Source of the DNA: JBAXEO01 sp963789515
GTDB taxonomy: Bacteria; Actinomycetota; Coriobacteriia; Anaerosomatales; JAAXUF01
Direction of reading: 5' to 3'
Length of the DNA: 64,000 nt
NCBI GenBank assembly: GCA_963789515.1
Contig: CAWBKW010000002.1
Span: 995,567-1,059,566 of the forward strand
Below are positions 48,699 to 57,514 of this stretch, piece after piece. The position numbers were made by a program, and so were the translations under genes. The notes beneath the pieces were generated by a model that was not told the origin of the DNA, searched no databases, and saw only the letters and a list, made by a program, of their open reading frames with translations. Each line of letters opens with the position of its first letter. Position 1 is the first letter of the stretch.

Positions 48699-50282
48699 TC
48701 AGCGCAGCTCGCGGTCCAGAAGCTTCGCAAGCGCCGGGTAGTCGGTCTTGGCGTTGTGCCGCCGGTCGACCGGGATACGCCGGGTGACGTGCACATCGTC
48801 GAGGACCGCCCATGACAGCAACTCCCTCAGCGCATCCAGGTCGGGCCGAGCGTGCGGGCGCGGTTCCACGACGAGAATCCGCTGACCAGCGCGTGCTGCG
48901 AGCGCCGTTCGCCGCACGCCGGGGAACCCCGCCGCGGCACATTCCACGCTGAACGGCCACAGTTCTCCCTTTGCGTCCGCGATCCTGGAGCCGGTCCTGC
49001 CGAGAAGCCACAGCCGCCCTGAATCGTCGAAGAACCCCGCGTCGCCGGTGCGGTGCCAGCGCTCGCCTTGGACCTCGAACTTCGTCTCTTCGTCGCCGAC
49101 ACCCCCGAGGTAGCCCTTGAGCACGTGCTCCCCGGTCACGACGATCTCGCCGTGCTCCATCGTAGCCGCGCAGCGCCCCTCGAACTCGGCCGCCGAGAAG
49201 GGTCCGATCGGCACTCCCCACTCGGCACGAATGATCCGTGTGCGCGTCTCGGTCAGGGGCGCTCCCGCAAGCAGCCCCCAGCCGCCCATCATGTGAGCCC
49301 GATCCTGGCCGGTGAGGTCTTGGAGATCGATCGAGGCGATCGGCTCGGCCTCGGTCGAACCGTAGACGGCCGTCACCCTCGCGGACGGTGCGACTCTCGA
49401 CAACCGATCGAGGAGGTCAGGGAATACGGGTGCGCCCCCGGTGTGGACTCGTTTGAGCGAATCGAGCGTGCGTCCGTCGGATTCGCACTGCTCGACAAGA
49501 CGCTCGATCAACGCCGGCGAGGCCGTGGTGCGATCGACCCCGAGGCGACGGATCTGGCGAACGACAGGCTCCGGCGCGATCGATCCGGGGTGCGTGAGGT
49601 CGGCGTCCGGAATCACGCTCGTCACGCCGCTTGCCAGGTTCGCGACCGCGAACACCGGCAGGGTCGTGAGATCGACCTGCCCCGGCTGCAGGTCGAGGTG
49701 CTTGGCGAGCACGGCGTGTTGCGCCAGGAGGAAGCCGTGCGTACGAACCGCCGCCTTCGGAAGCCCCGTGCTGCCGCTGGTGAACGTGATGAGCGCGGGC
49801 GTCGCGTCGTCGGCCGTGGCGCGGCGGGTCGACTCCGACGCGGACTCGGCCTCTCCGAGCAGGTCTGCCACGCCAGGTAGCCAGCCGCCCACAGTGAACT
49901 GCTTTGCGATGCGGCGAAGCTGCTTCGACTCGAGGCGCAAGGCCTGCGCGGCACGCGTTCCGATGAACGCCTCAGGCCGGACCAGCCCACAGCATCGGTC
50001 GATGTGCTCGCGCCCCGCTGAGGGGTCTAGGAACATCGCGACCGCTCCGAGCTGCCAGACGGCGGCAAGGACGGCATAGAGTTCGGCTGACATCGGCACG
50101 AAGACCAGCACGGCATCGCCGCTTCTGATTCCGCTCCGGTGCAGAACGCTCGCGATGCGTGCACCCGTCGAATCGAGCCGACCAAACGACCAGAGCGCAT
50201 CGACATCGCCGCGACTCGTGATAATGGCCGAGGGCGCCGGGTCGGCCACGGCACGCTCGTGGAACAGCGTTTCGATGTTCAT
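48699..50282 (-). CDS. AMP-forming acyl-CoA synthetase / acyl-adenylate ligase
   Basis: 527 residues; ATG 50280-50282 overlaps the GNAT stop by ATGA. Adenylation motifs: P-loop-like ITFTSGSTGLPKAAVRTHG, AVYGSTEAEPIASI, and HRTGDAGFFDDSGRLWLLGR, then the C-terminal lysine in NAKTDYPALAK. The layout resembles the OleC/fatty-acid adenylate ligase group. Last gene of the seven-gene operon starting with ubiA; it would activate a fatty or other carboxylic acid for that pathway. Confidence 0.9.
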   Translation of the reverse strand: MNIETLFHERAVADPAPSAIITSRGDVDALWSFGRLDSTGARIASVLHRSGIRSGDAVLVFVPMSAELYAVLAAVWQLGAVAMFLDPSAGREHIDRCCGLVRPEAFIGTRAAQALRLESKQLRRIAKQFTVGGWLPGVADLLGEAESASESTRRATADDATPALITFTSGSTGLPKAAVRTHGFLLAQHAVLAKHLDLQPGQVDLTTLPVFAVANLASGVTSVIPDADLTHPGSIAPEPVVRQIRRLGVDRTTASPALIERLVEQCESDGRTLDSLKRVHTGGAPVFPDLLDRLSRVAPSARVTAVYGSTEAEPIASIDLQDLTGQDRAHMMGGWGLLAGAPLTETRTRIIRAEWGVPIGPFSAAEFEGRCAATMEHGEIVVTGEHVLKGYLGGVGDEETKFEVQGERWHRTGDAGFFDDSGRLWLLGRTGSRIADAKGELWPFSVECAAAGFPGVRRTALAARAGQRILVVEPRPHARPDLDALRELLSWAVLDDVHVTRRIPVDRRHNAKTDYPALAKLLDRELR

Positions 50283-51281
50283 CGCGTGAGCCGCTTCGAA
50301 TACAGCGTGTAGCGCCGCATGATGGTCGCGTAGTGGGCCGAGATGGCGCGCGACGTGTTCGACTCGTACATCAGCGCGTGGATACCGCGCCGGAAGCCCA
50401 TGTCCGCCGCCGCGAGCTGTACCCGCTCGACGAGGAGCGCTCCCAACCCGGCGTGCCGACGCTCGGGAAGGATGGCCGCAGTCTTGAGTATGACGGTGTC
50501 GATCTCCTCCCCGCGCTGTGCCTGCGCGAGATCGGGAAGGGCGAACATGAATCCCACGGGCTCGCCGCCCTGCTCGGCGAGGATCGTCAGCTCGGGACGG
50601 CCGTACGGCATCACCGCACGATACTGCTCGCGGAACTCCTCCTCGGGAAGCGGCGTGTAGAGGTGGTTCCTCGTGAAGCTCGCGATCGAGATCTTGTAGA
50701 TGCGCCCGAGTTCGGCCTCGGCGTCGTCCGGGTCGAACGTTCGCAGTCGCACGCCCTCGGCATCCATCCGCTCCGCCACGGCACCTAGCCGAGGATCCCG
50801 ACGGGTGAGGTCCGTGACCAGCCCCGAGTAGTACGTCGACTCCCGCTCGAAGCCCGCTGACTCCCACTGTGCAGGGTAGTCGTCGGGATTGTCGGGTTCC
50901 ATGAAGAAGGGCGGCTCCGTGCCCCGATCGGTCACAAACCGGTAGCGCCGCCACGTATTGCCGTCCATCGGACCGATCGCCAGTGCGCACCCCTCCTCGG
51001 CAAGGTGCGCACAGGCGGCGCCAAGCACGGCTGCGGCAGATGCATCGTCGAGTGCGGCGTAGTGTCCGATCGCACCCGTCCGCCCCCCCGGCGCCTGAGG
51101 TGCATCGTTCCACCACAGCGATGCCCGAGCGCAGGGACAGCCGTCGCGCAGGTGCACCAGATGCGCGTCCGGCCTCTGCAGCGCCAGCGCACTCAGATCG
51201 AAGCCCGCGTAGAGCGGCTCTCGCGCTGAAGGACTCAGCGCGCTCCGGCCGGTCGAAACGCACCGTCGATTCGATGCTCAT
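50279..51281 (-). CDS. GNAT-family N-acyltransferase, one frameshift
   Basis: Start ATG 51279-51281 overlaps the previous stop by ATGA and begins MSIESTVRFDRPERAESFSA. Near 51220 the frame moves and continues EPLYAGFDLSALALQRPDAH. The C-terminal half holds the GNAT fold: KTAAILPERRHAGLGALLVE with the acetyl-CoA pyrophosphate loop (variant of RxxGxG) and MYESNTSRAISAHYATIM. It is about 333 residues, longer than a single GNAT domain. Its N-terminal part may be a second, degenerate GNAT. The role in the operon may be N- or O-acylation of the lipid product; this is inference. Confidence 0.8.
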
Positions 51282-52618
51282 GGCTTCACCACTCCCAAGG
51301 CAAGGGCACACGCTGACGACGCCGCAAACGCGATGACGGCCTGCGCGAGCCAGCGGACTTCCGTGGGCAGGCCGTCGACCGGCGCATCCTGCACGCTGTA
51401 GAGCGCAACGGCGGCAGCTGCTGTCGTCACCATTCCCAGTGCGGCGAGCACGATGGTCCGCTGGCCGACGCCGACAATGAGCATCCACGGCAGGAACATG
51501 ACCGCCCAATCCTTGAGCAGGTTGATGCCGAGTTCGCCCTTGGCCTCCCAGTGAGGATGGCGGGCCTGGATGCGGAAGAAGCTGAACATGGCGAGCTGGG
51601 CGGCAAACGAGGCCGTGAAAGCGTAGAGCAACTCCTGGTGGTCGGTGCTGTAGGCGACGAACACCCACCACAGCCCTGCCGCGCCGTAACTCATCACCGC
51701 TCGCATGTCGTGGATCCGCGGCTGCCCCTCGTCCGGCAGTGGCGTGAGGACCGCATAGAAGAGGAAGAGCGTCACCGGCGCCACGATCCAGCGCCAACCG
51801 CCGAGCGCCCAGAACGCGTATCCCGCGAGCGCGGCCGCAAGTGCCCCGTTGTCAGCGAGCGTGGTCCGACGCCGATACCACACGCCGGCCACCATCAGCG
51901 CGACGAGGGCAAGCAGCTGACCGAGGAGCCACGCTGCAGGCTCGTCGATCTGCGCGTTGAGGAAGACGTAGCCACCGAGCGGGATGAAGAGGTTGTCCAG
52001 ACCGCGCCACGCGATCGCCTCGAAGAGCATGACCAGGAGACCGAGAAGGGTCGCGATCAGCAGGGAGTTGGCACGGGGAACCGGGCTCCAGAACAGCAGC
52101 GGCAGCAGCACGCTCGCGAAGGCGACGATGAAGAAGGCGACCGACCCCTCGACGGTCTTGGGTGCTTCGGTCGTGCTGTACGGACGATGCCCGTAGCGCA
52201 GGCCCACGATCGCTGCGACGGTGTCTGCGAGCGACAGCAGGAGCACGGGAATCACAAAGAGCAGCGGATCTCGGCCGAAAGAGAGCCACCAGACGATCGT
52301 AACCGAGATCGGGAAGCAGACCTCGCCGAGCGACTCGCGGTTCACCGCGAGCAGCACAGTGCCGACGCCTCGACGTAGTGGGCCCACCGTTCTCAGCGCG
52401 ATCATGACCCCGGTGGCTGTGACGCCCAGCAGCACGACCGGCCAGCGCTGGGAGAACAGCCACGGGAAGCTCAACGTGAGCAGCCCCATGAGCACATGCA
52501 CGATCTTGCGCGGGATCTCCGGTTCAGGCGAGAAGCGTCGCTGGTAGACGCGAACTGCGCCGAGCAGCAGCGCCAACGCCAGCAACATGGCCGCGATGCC
52601 CGTCCAGACGGGGATCAT
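51278..52618 (-). CDS. Phytol/dolichol kinase-like membrane protein with DUF92-like C-terminal half
   Basis: 446 residues from ATG 52616-52618 with about 13 hydrophobic segments. The N-terminal half has PRKIVHVLMGLLTLSFPWLF and LSLADTVAAIVGLRYGHRPY with TVEGSVAFF, the signature of CTP-dependent polyprenol kinases (SEC59, VTE5). The second half begins TTLADNGALAAALAGYAFWA and has LGGWRWIVAPVTLFLFYAVL, the pattern of DUF92/VTE6-type phytyl-phosphate kinases. Such a tandem could phosphorylate an isoprenoid alcohol once or twice. ATGA overlaps on both sides. The frame is intact. Confidence 0.75.
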   Translation of the reverse strand: MIPVWTGIAAMLLALALLLGAVRVYQRRFSPEPEIPRKIVHVLMGLLTLSFPWLFSQRWPVVLLGVTATGVMIALRTVGPLRRGVGTVLLAVNRESLGEVCFPISVTIVWWLSFGRDPLLFVIPVLLLSLADTVAAIVGLRYGHRPYSTTEAPKTVEGSVAFFIVAFASVLLPLLFWSPVPRANSLLIATLLGLLVMLFEAIAWRGLDNLFIPLGGYVFLNAQIDEPAAWLLGQLLALVALMVAGVWYRRRTTLADNGALAAALAGYAFWALGGWRWIVAPVTLFLFYAVLTPLPDEGQPRIHDMRAVMSYGAAGLWWVFVAYSTDHQELLYAFTASFAAQLAMFSFFRIQARHPHWEAKGELGINLLKDWAVMFLPWMLIVGVGQRTIVLAALGMVTTAAAAVALYSVQDAPVDGLPTEVRWLAQAVIAFAASSACALALGVVKP

Positions 52619-53715
52619 CCGATCACCTCTTCGACCACGAACGCACTGTAGAAGTACGCCTTGTCCTGTGCGAAGAGATGGGCTGAGAGTTCCGGCATCG
52701 ATGCAATACGGTCGGCCAGCGCGTCGGGGCGGCTGCGCGGCGCAAGCATGTTCCAGTACGCGAGGCGTGCGCCCGGCCTGCCGCTCTCGGCGATCTGCCC
52801 GAACACGCGCTCGGCGTTCTGCTCGGACATGTACTCGAAGACGTCGCTGAGATTGAACGCGTCCACGGCGCTCGCACCGACCTCTGCGAGGAAGTCCTCC
52901 AGCGGCCGCAGGTGCCATTCAAGCCGATCGAGGTTCTCGCGGATCGCGTCGAAGCTCTCGGGGCGCAGTGCGTGCGGGAGTGCGGTTCGGTGCGTCCCGG
53001 TGAAGACCCACTGGGCGTAGGGGTTTTCTGCCGGGTCGAGCTCCGTACCCGCGTACCGGCCGCGCGCCATGAGGCGCTCGGAGACGGGAACGTCGACGTA
53101 GCGGAAGAACTCGGGGTCCCGGCCGAGCCGGCCCATGACCGTCCTCGAGAAGAAGACGCGGAAGAGCGCTCGCCAGCGCCACGTGTCCCACGTCTTGTCC
53201 CAGAAGGCGACGCGCTCCTCACGCGTGCCGCCCGCCAGCAGCCGATCGACAGTGGTGCGAGAGTGAACGAGTGGCAGCACGAACCTGCGGAAGAGCGCGA
53301 AGTAGTGCTCGAACTTCCCCGCCGAGCCGACACCGGCCTCGATCTCACGCGGCATCGCGTCCCAGAAGCGGCGCGCCCCGTCCGCCAGCGCCGGACGCAG
53401 CCTCGCGTACAGCCCCGGCCGGCGGTTGCTGGGGCGCGAACCGATGAGTTCGAGCAGTTCGGCATGGGTCAGCGTCCGGTACGCGGCGACCCTCAGCTCG
53501 AGGCACGCGAGCTGGGCCGCGCTCAGATCGAGGGCGACGACTCGGCCCGGATCCTTTGTGAGGATCGAAAGGGTGTTGTCGCCGGCAGACGCGATCGAAA
53601 CGACCGTGTCGCCTGGCCTGACATCGAGCGCGCTCAGCAGGATGTCCGCGTCTTCCCAGCACTGTGCGTAGCGGATCGCCGAGAAGTCCGTGCGTTCTGC
53701 GGCTTCGCTACCCAT
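52615..53715 (-). CDS. BtaA-like (DUF3419) S-adenosylmethionine:diacylglycerol 3-amino-3-carboxypropyltransferase
   Basis: About 366 residues from ATG 53713-53715, overlapping the upstream stop by 8 bases. Diagnostic motifs are IRYAQCWEDADILLSALDV, VSIASAGDNTLSILTKDP and VVALDLSAAQLACLELR (SAM fold), and AFNLSDVFEYMSEQNAERV near the end. BtaA moves the aminocarboxypropyl group of SAM to diacylglycerol as the first step of betaine lipid synthesis. No btaB N-methyltransferase is in the window, so the true acceptor and product here may differ. Confidence 0.85.
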   Translation of the reverse strand: MGSEAAERTDFSAIRYAQCWEDADILLSALDVRPGDTVVSIASAGDNTLSILTKDPGRVVALDLSAAQLACLELRVAAYRTLTHAELLELIGSRPSNRRPGLYARLRPALADGARRFWDAMPREIEAGVGSAGKFEHYFALFRRFVLPLVHSRTTVDRLLAGGTREERVAFWDKTWDTWRWRALFRVFFSRTVMGRLGRDPEFFRYVDVPVSERLMARGRYAGTELDPAENPYAQWVFTGTHRTALPHALRPESFDAIRENLDRLEWHLRPLEDFLAEVGASAVDAFNLSDVFEYMSEQNAERVFGQIAESGRPGARLAYWNMLAPRSRPDALADRIASMPELSAHLFAQDKAYFYSAFVVEEVIG

Positions 53716-56227
53716 CGTGCACCGCCTCCGCGTGCTCCAGCCGGCGCACGACACCGGTGGTGCCGTCGAACTCGACCAGATCGCCGCTGGACAGCCAACG
53801 CGTCAGCCCTGCGAGCGACACGACTGCGGGGATCCCCATCTCGCGGGCGACGATCGCCGAGTGGCTCAACAGGCTGCCCCGCTCGACGAGGATGCCTGCA
53901 GCTGCGGGGAAGATCATGACCCACCCAGGGTCGGTCCGCTCGGCGACGAGTATCTCGCCGCGCTCGAGCGTGTCTTCTCGCGGGTCGGTCACGATGCGTA
54001 CGCGCCCCTGGACGCGTCCGGCGCAGCAGCCGATGCCGATCAGTTCGTCTCCGGTGACCGGCGCGGCCACCCCGGTCGCGATGAAGCGCGTCTGAGCGTC
54101 GACTGCGCCGCGGGTCTCGAAGCGGTCGGGAGGAGCGGGTTCGGCACGATACGCGTCGAACTCGGCGCGCCGGACCGCGACCAGGTCGGCGAGGTCGGTG
54201 GTGGTCGCCGTGCCATCGGTGAAGCCGAGCACCTCCTCGACCTCGAGGTAGAAGACGTCGCGTGCATCACAGAGCGCTCCCGCCGTGACGAACTCCCGGC
54301 CGAAAGCGAGGAACACGCGGCGCGCGCGACCGAACACACGCGTGCGCTCGAAACGCAGGTTCTCCCGGTCACGCACGCGAGCACGGGCATTCCGCAGCAC
54401 CCACGCGAACATCACCCGGCGCAGGGGCCTGCGCGACAGCGCTCGCCCCACCCGCTGCTCGGCGGCGTGGCGCAACTTCGGGTCGTCGGGCGGCGGCAGC
54501 TTCTCGCCATCGCGGAGGCGCCCCGCGAGGTGCCCCACCGAGCGAAGCAGGGGCAGCGGGTCGTCGTCCAGTGTCGCCGACTCGAGCTTGAGCTCTTCAA
54601 GACAGCGGTCGCCGAACCGGGCCAGGTAGCCCGTGAGTGCCTCGGCGAAGGCCGGGTGCGCTGCGATCACCGCGTCGAGGTCGGCGCCGCTGGCATGCAC
54701 GAGTGCGTCCGCGAGCTCGGGGTAGTCTGCCGCGCACTCGGCCATCGCCCGCATGCGCGCGCCCGGTTCGGTGCTGATCATCCCGCCTTCGGCGCTGATC
54801 AAGTCGTTCTGGAGCATGGCGTCCCCGCTACCGACCCAGCGCTCGCACAACGAGCGCAGCAGGCCGAAGTAGAGCATCGCAAAGAAGTCGTTGACCAGGG
54901 GCGCGTCCCAACGACGAAGCAACCGGTCCTCGACGTGGTGGTAGTACGCCGCGAGGTCATCGGCGGTCATCGTGTCGAGCGGAAGCGGCGCCAGCGTCTC
55001 GTCCAGCCTCGCGTAGAAGCGCTCGATGCGTCGAGGCAGGGTGAACTGGTTCACCACGAAGCCGGCCATCGTGCGAACGAGCCGCGCTCCGTCGGCAATC
55101 CTCGCTCCGCGCGTGACGCGGCCCTGCTCGGCGACGAGCTCATCGGGCAGGCTCTCACGCACGCCCATCATCTGCTCCATGAAGCGGCGGTTGAAGCGGT
55201 AGCCGGGCAGCATGGCGAGCAGGCGGTACCACGAGAGCAGGTTGTAGTAGACGCGCCCGCGGATCAGGCCGATCATCCGGGCGAACACGAGAGCGTTCTC
55301 CTCGATGGTCTTGTCGGGAACCCCGAGGATTCGACAGAGCTCCTGGTAGACGGCTTCGTAGGCACGGTGCGCGAAGGAAAAGGTTAGCGGGGTCGTCACG
55401 CCCCCGTAGCTCTCGGCGATGTTGCTGTTGTCCCAGATGTTCAGCTCGCCCTGAGCCGCCCGTGGCGTCGGCAACGTGGTGATCGGCCGCGATTGGAGGA
55501 CGTGCAGCCGACCACGCTCATACGCCCACTCCACGTCTTGCGGCACCCCGTAAGTCGCCTCCGCAGCGCGGGCGAGCGCTGCGACGGCGATCGCTTCGCC
55601 GTCCGTCAGTACGGGGACGCCACCCGCCAGAGTCCGCCCGAGGATCCGGCCGCCGGAGTCCACACGGAAGGTGTCGGCATCGGCTTCGCCGGATACGAGC
55701 GCCTCGCCCAATCCCCTGACCGCGCTGACCACCGTGACCCCTCGCTCGCCGGAGACCGGATCGGCGCTGAACGCGACGCCCGCTGTGTCGGGTTCGACCA
55801 TGAGCTGCACCACAGCCGTAGGGATCGTGACGGTGGTCGGCAGGCCACGCTCGACCCGATACGAGGCCACGCGCTCGCCGAATCCCGAGCGCCAGACGTC
55901 GGCGATGCGGGCCGGCACGTCGGAGCGGCGTACGTGCAGGTAGCTCTCGAACTGACCGGCGAACGAATCCCCGGTCCCGTCCTCGTCGACGGCCGAGGAA
56001 CGCACGGCGTACAACGCGTCGTCGGGCTCACCAGCCAGCGCGTCTTCGACCGCGGCGAGCGTCTCCGCCGGCAGCCCCACGGCGTCCTCCGAGAGACCTG
56101 CAGGTGCCGCCACTGCGAACCACGAAGGCACGTCAAAGCCCGCCTTGCCGAGGCACGCGAGTGAAGCCGCCTTGCCTCCCAAGGCCCCAGCGTCCGAGTC
56201 CGCACCCAGTATGAGCGGGACGGTCAC
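53708..56227 (-). CDS. PEP-synthase/rifampin-phosphotransferase-like dikinase
   Basis: 839 residues. Residues about 1-265 are an ATP-grasp domain (GGKAASLACLGKAG, VRSSAVDEDGTGDSFAGQFE, VQLMVEPDTAGVAFSADP, DVEWAYERGRLHVLQSRPI). A long middle domain follows (about 270-740). The C-terminal swivelling domain has the catalytic histidine in LLSHSAIVAREMGIPAVV. There is no PEP-binding TIM barrel, so length and order match rifampin phosphotransferase rather than PpsA. It would move the ATP beta-phosphate to a hydroxyl in a substrate bound by the middle domain. Overlaps with HMGR (ATGA) and BtaA genes place it in the same pathway. Confidence 0.85.
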   Translation of the reverse strand: MTVPLILGADSDAGALGGKAASLACLGKAGFDVPSWFAVAAPAGLSEDAVGLPAETLAAVEDALAGEPDDALYAVRSSAVDEDGTGDSFAGQFESYLHVRRSDVPARIADVWRSGFGERVASYRVERGLPTTVTIPTAVVQLMVEPDTAGVAFSADPVSGERGVTVVSAVRGLGEALVSGEADADTFRVDSGGRILGRTLAGGVPVLTDGEAIAVAALARAAEATYGVPQDVEWAYERGRLHVLQSRPITTLPTPRAAQGELNIWDNSNIAESYGGVTTPLTFSFAHRAYEAVYQELCRILGVPDKTIEENALVFARMIGLIRGRVYYNLLSWYRLLAMLPGYRFNRRFMEQMMGVRESLPDELVAEQGRVTRGARIADGARLVRTMAGFVVNQFTLPRRIERFYARLDETLAPLPLDTMTADDLAAYYHHVEDRLLRRWDAPLVNDFFAMLYFGLLRSLCERWVGSGDAMLQNDLISAEGGMISTEPGARMRAMAECAADYPELADALVHASGADLDAVIAAHPAFAEALTGYLARFGDRCLEELKLESATLDDDPLPLLRSVGHLAGRLRDGEKLPPPDDPKLRHAAEQRVGRALSRRPLRRVMFAWVLRNARARVRDRENLRFERTRVFGRARRVFLAFGREFVTAGALCDARDVFYLEVEEVLGFTDGTATTTDLADLVAVRRAEFDAYRAEPAPPDRFETRGAVDAQTRFIATGVAAPVTGDELIGIGCCAGRVQGRVRIVTDPREDTLERGEILVAERTDPGWVMIFPAAAGILVERGSLLSHSAIVAREMGIPAVVSLAGLTRWLSSGDLVEFDGTTGVVRRLEHAEAVHDG

Positions 56228-57507
56228 GTCGGGCCTGCCCCGGGTCGGCGTCGAGCAAGGAGCTTGTGGGCTTTCGCGAAGTCACCGGCGACCAACGCGC
56301 CGTTTATCGAGAGTTCCCCCGCTAGGACGAGCGCTGCCGCTACCTCCGCCAGCGCACGCGCGTGCCCCTCGCCAGCCAGACCCATGATCTCGAGGCAGGC
56401 CTTCTGACTCGGAAGGCCGGTTCCACCGCCAACGGTGCCGACCATGAGGTTGGGCAGAGTGACCGATGCGTAGAGCGACCCGTCCGGGGTGACCTCCATG
56501 CGCGTCACGCCCGTCGCAGACTCGGCGACGCACGCAGCGTCCTGCCCGCATGCGATGTAGAGCGCCGCGAGCCCGTTGGCGAAGTGCCCCTGCGCTCCGA
56601 TCGTCCCGGAGAGAACCGAGCCGATCGCGGCCATGCGCCAGCACTCGACCATCTGCTCCGGCGTGGTCCGCAACCGCTCCCGAACGAGGTCGGCGGGTAT
56701 CGTCGCCTCGGCGGTGACCTTCTTGCCCCGCACGCTGGTGAACGAGATCGCGGTGGCCTTCTTGTCGCCCGAGAGGTTCGCTTCGACCAGGTAGAAGCGT
56801 GGCTTCACCGGACTCGTCTCGACGATGAGGTCGACGGCGGCCTGCGTGGCGACGGTCACCATGTTCTGTCCGCTGGCGTCGCCGGTGAAGTAGTCGAACC
56901 CGAGGTAGACGTGGTTGCCTTCCATGGTGACGCGCACATCCAGCAGTTTGCCGTGCCGGGTCGTGCTCTCGGCCACGGCGCGGATCGAGTCGAGGTTCTC
57001 GAGTACCCAATCGACGAACTCACCGGCCTTGTTCACCGAGTCGAACTCGAAACCGGGCGCGCGCGTGACGCCCTCGGCGAGCAGCGCGACCGAGGCGCCG
57101 CCGGCAGCGGTGATGAGCTGGGCACCGCGGCTGTACGATGCGACGAGCGCGGCCTCCGTGGTCGCGAGCGGCACGAAGAAGTCACCTTGGGCGAACAGGC
57201 CGTTGACCCGCAACGGGCCGGCCAGTCCCACCGGCATGCTCACGGTTCCCACGAAGTTCTCGATGTTGTGGTCGTAGGCCATGGCGGCGTCTCCCGCGCG
57301 GCTCCCGCCGAGCCCGGATCGCACCGACTCACCGGCGCCCGTTGCGGCCCAACGCTCGTCGACCGCCGCCTCGGTGATGAAGGGGAATCTGGGCAGGTGG
57401 GCCGCCTCGCCGTACTTGGGGGCCTGCAGCTGCGCGAGCTGTTCGGGCGTGTGCTTGGAGAGCAACTCGCCGAGATACCCGAACGCTCGTTCTTGAGACG
57501 TAGTCAT
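56224..57507 (-). CDS. Hydroxymethylglutaryl-CoA reductase, class I type
   Basis: 427 residues. Class I features with all four catalytic residues: Glu in PLATTEAALVASYSRG, Lys in SGDKKATAISFTSVRGKKV, Asp in GDASGQNMVTV and His in the C-terminal GDFAKAHKLL. It also has ENFVGTVSMPVGLAGPL and GTVGGGTGLPSQK. Normally it makes mevalonate from HMG-CoA with NADPH. No other mevalonate-pathway gene is present and IspH shows an MEP pathway, so its role is probably specific to this operon. The frame is intact; start ATG 57507 lies 7 bases after the repaired ubiA stop. Confidence 0.93.
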   Translation of the reverse strand: MTTSQERAFGYLGELLSKHTPEQLAQLQAPKYGEAAHLPRFPFITEAAVDERWAATGAGESVRSGLGGSRAGDAAMAYDHNIENFVGTVSMPVGLAGPLRVNGLFAQGDFFVPLATTEAALVASYSRGAQLITAAGGASVALLAEGVTRAPGFEFDSVNKAGEFVDWVLENLDSIRAVAESTTRHGKLLDVRVTMEGNHVYLGFDYFTGDASGQNMVTVATQAAVDLIVETSPVKPRFYLVEANLSGDKKATAISFTSVRGKKVTAEATIPADLVRERLRTTPEQMVECWRMAAIGSVLSGTIGAQGHFANGLAALYIACGQDAACVAESATGVTRMEVTPDGSLYASVTLPNLMVGTVGGGTGLPSQKACLEIMGLAGEGHARALAEVAAALVLAGELSINGALVAGDFAKAHKLLARRRPGAGPT

Positions 57508-57514
57508 GGCCGAC

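Noticed and set aside
56224..57507. A full mevalonate pathway cluster
   Set aside because: No HMG-CoA synthase, mevalonate kinase, phosphomevalonate kinase or decarboxylase is in the window; HMGR stands alone among lipid-type genes.
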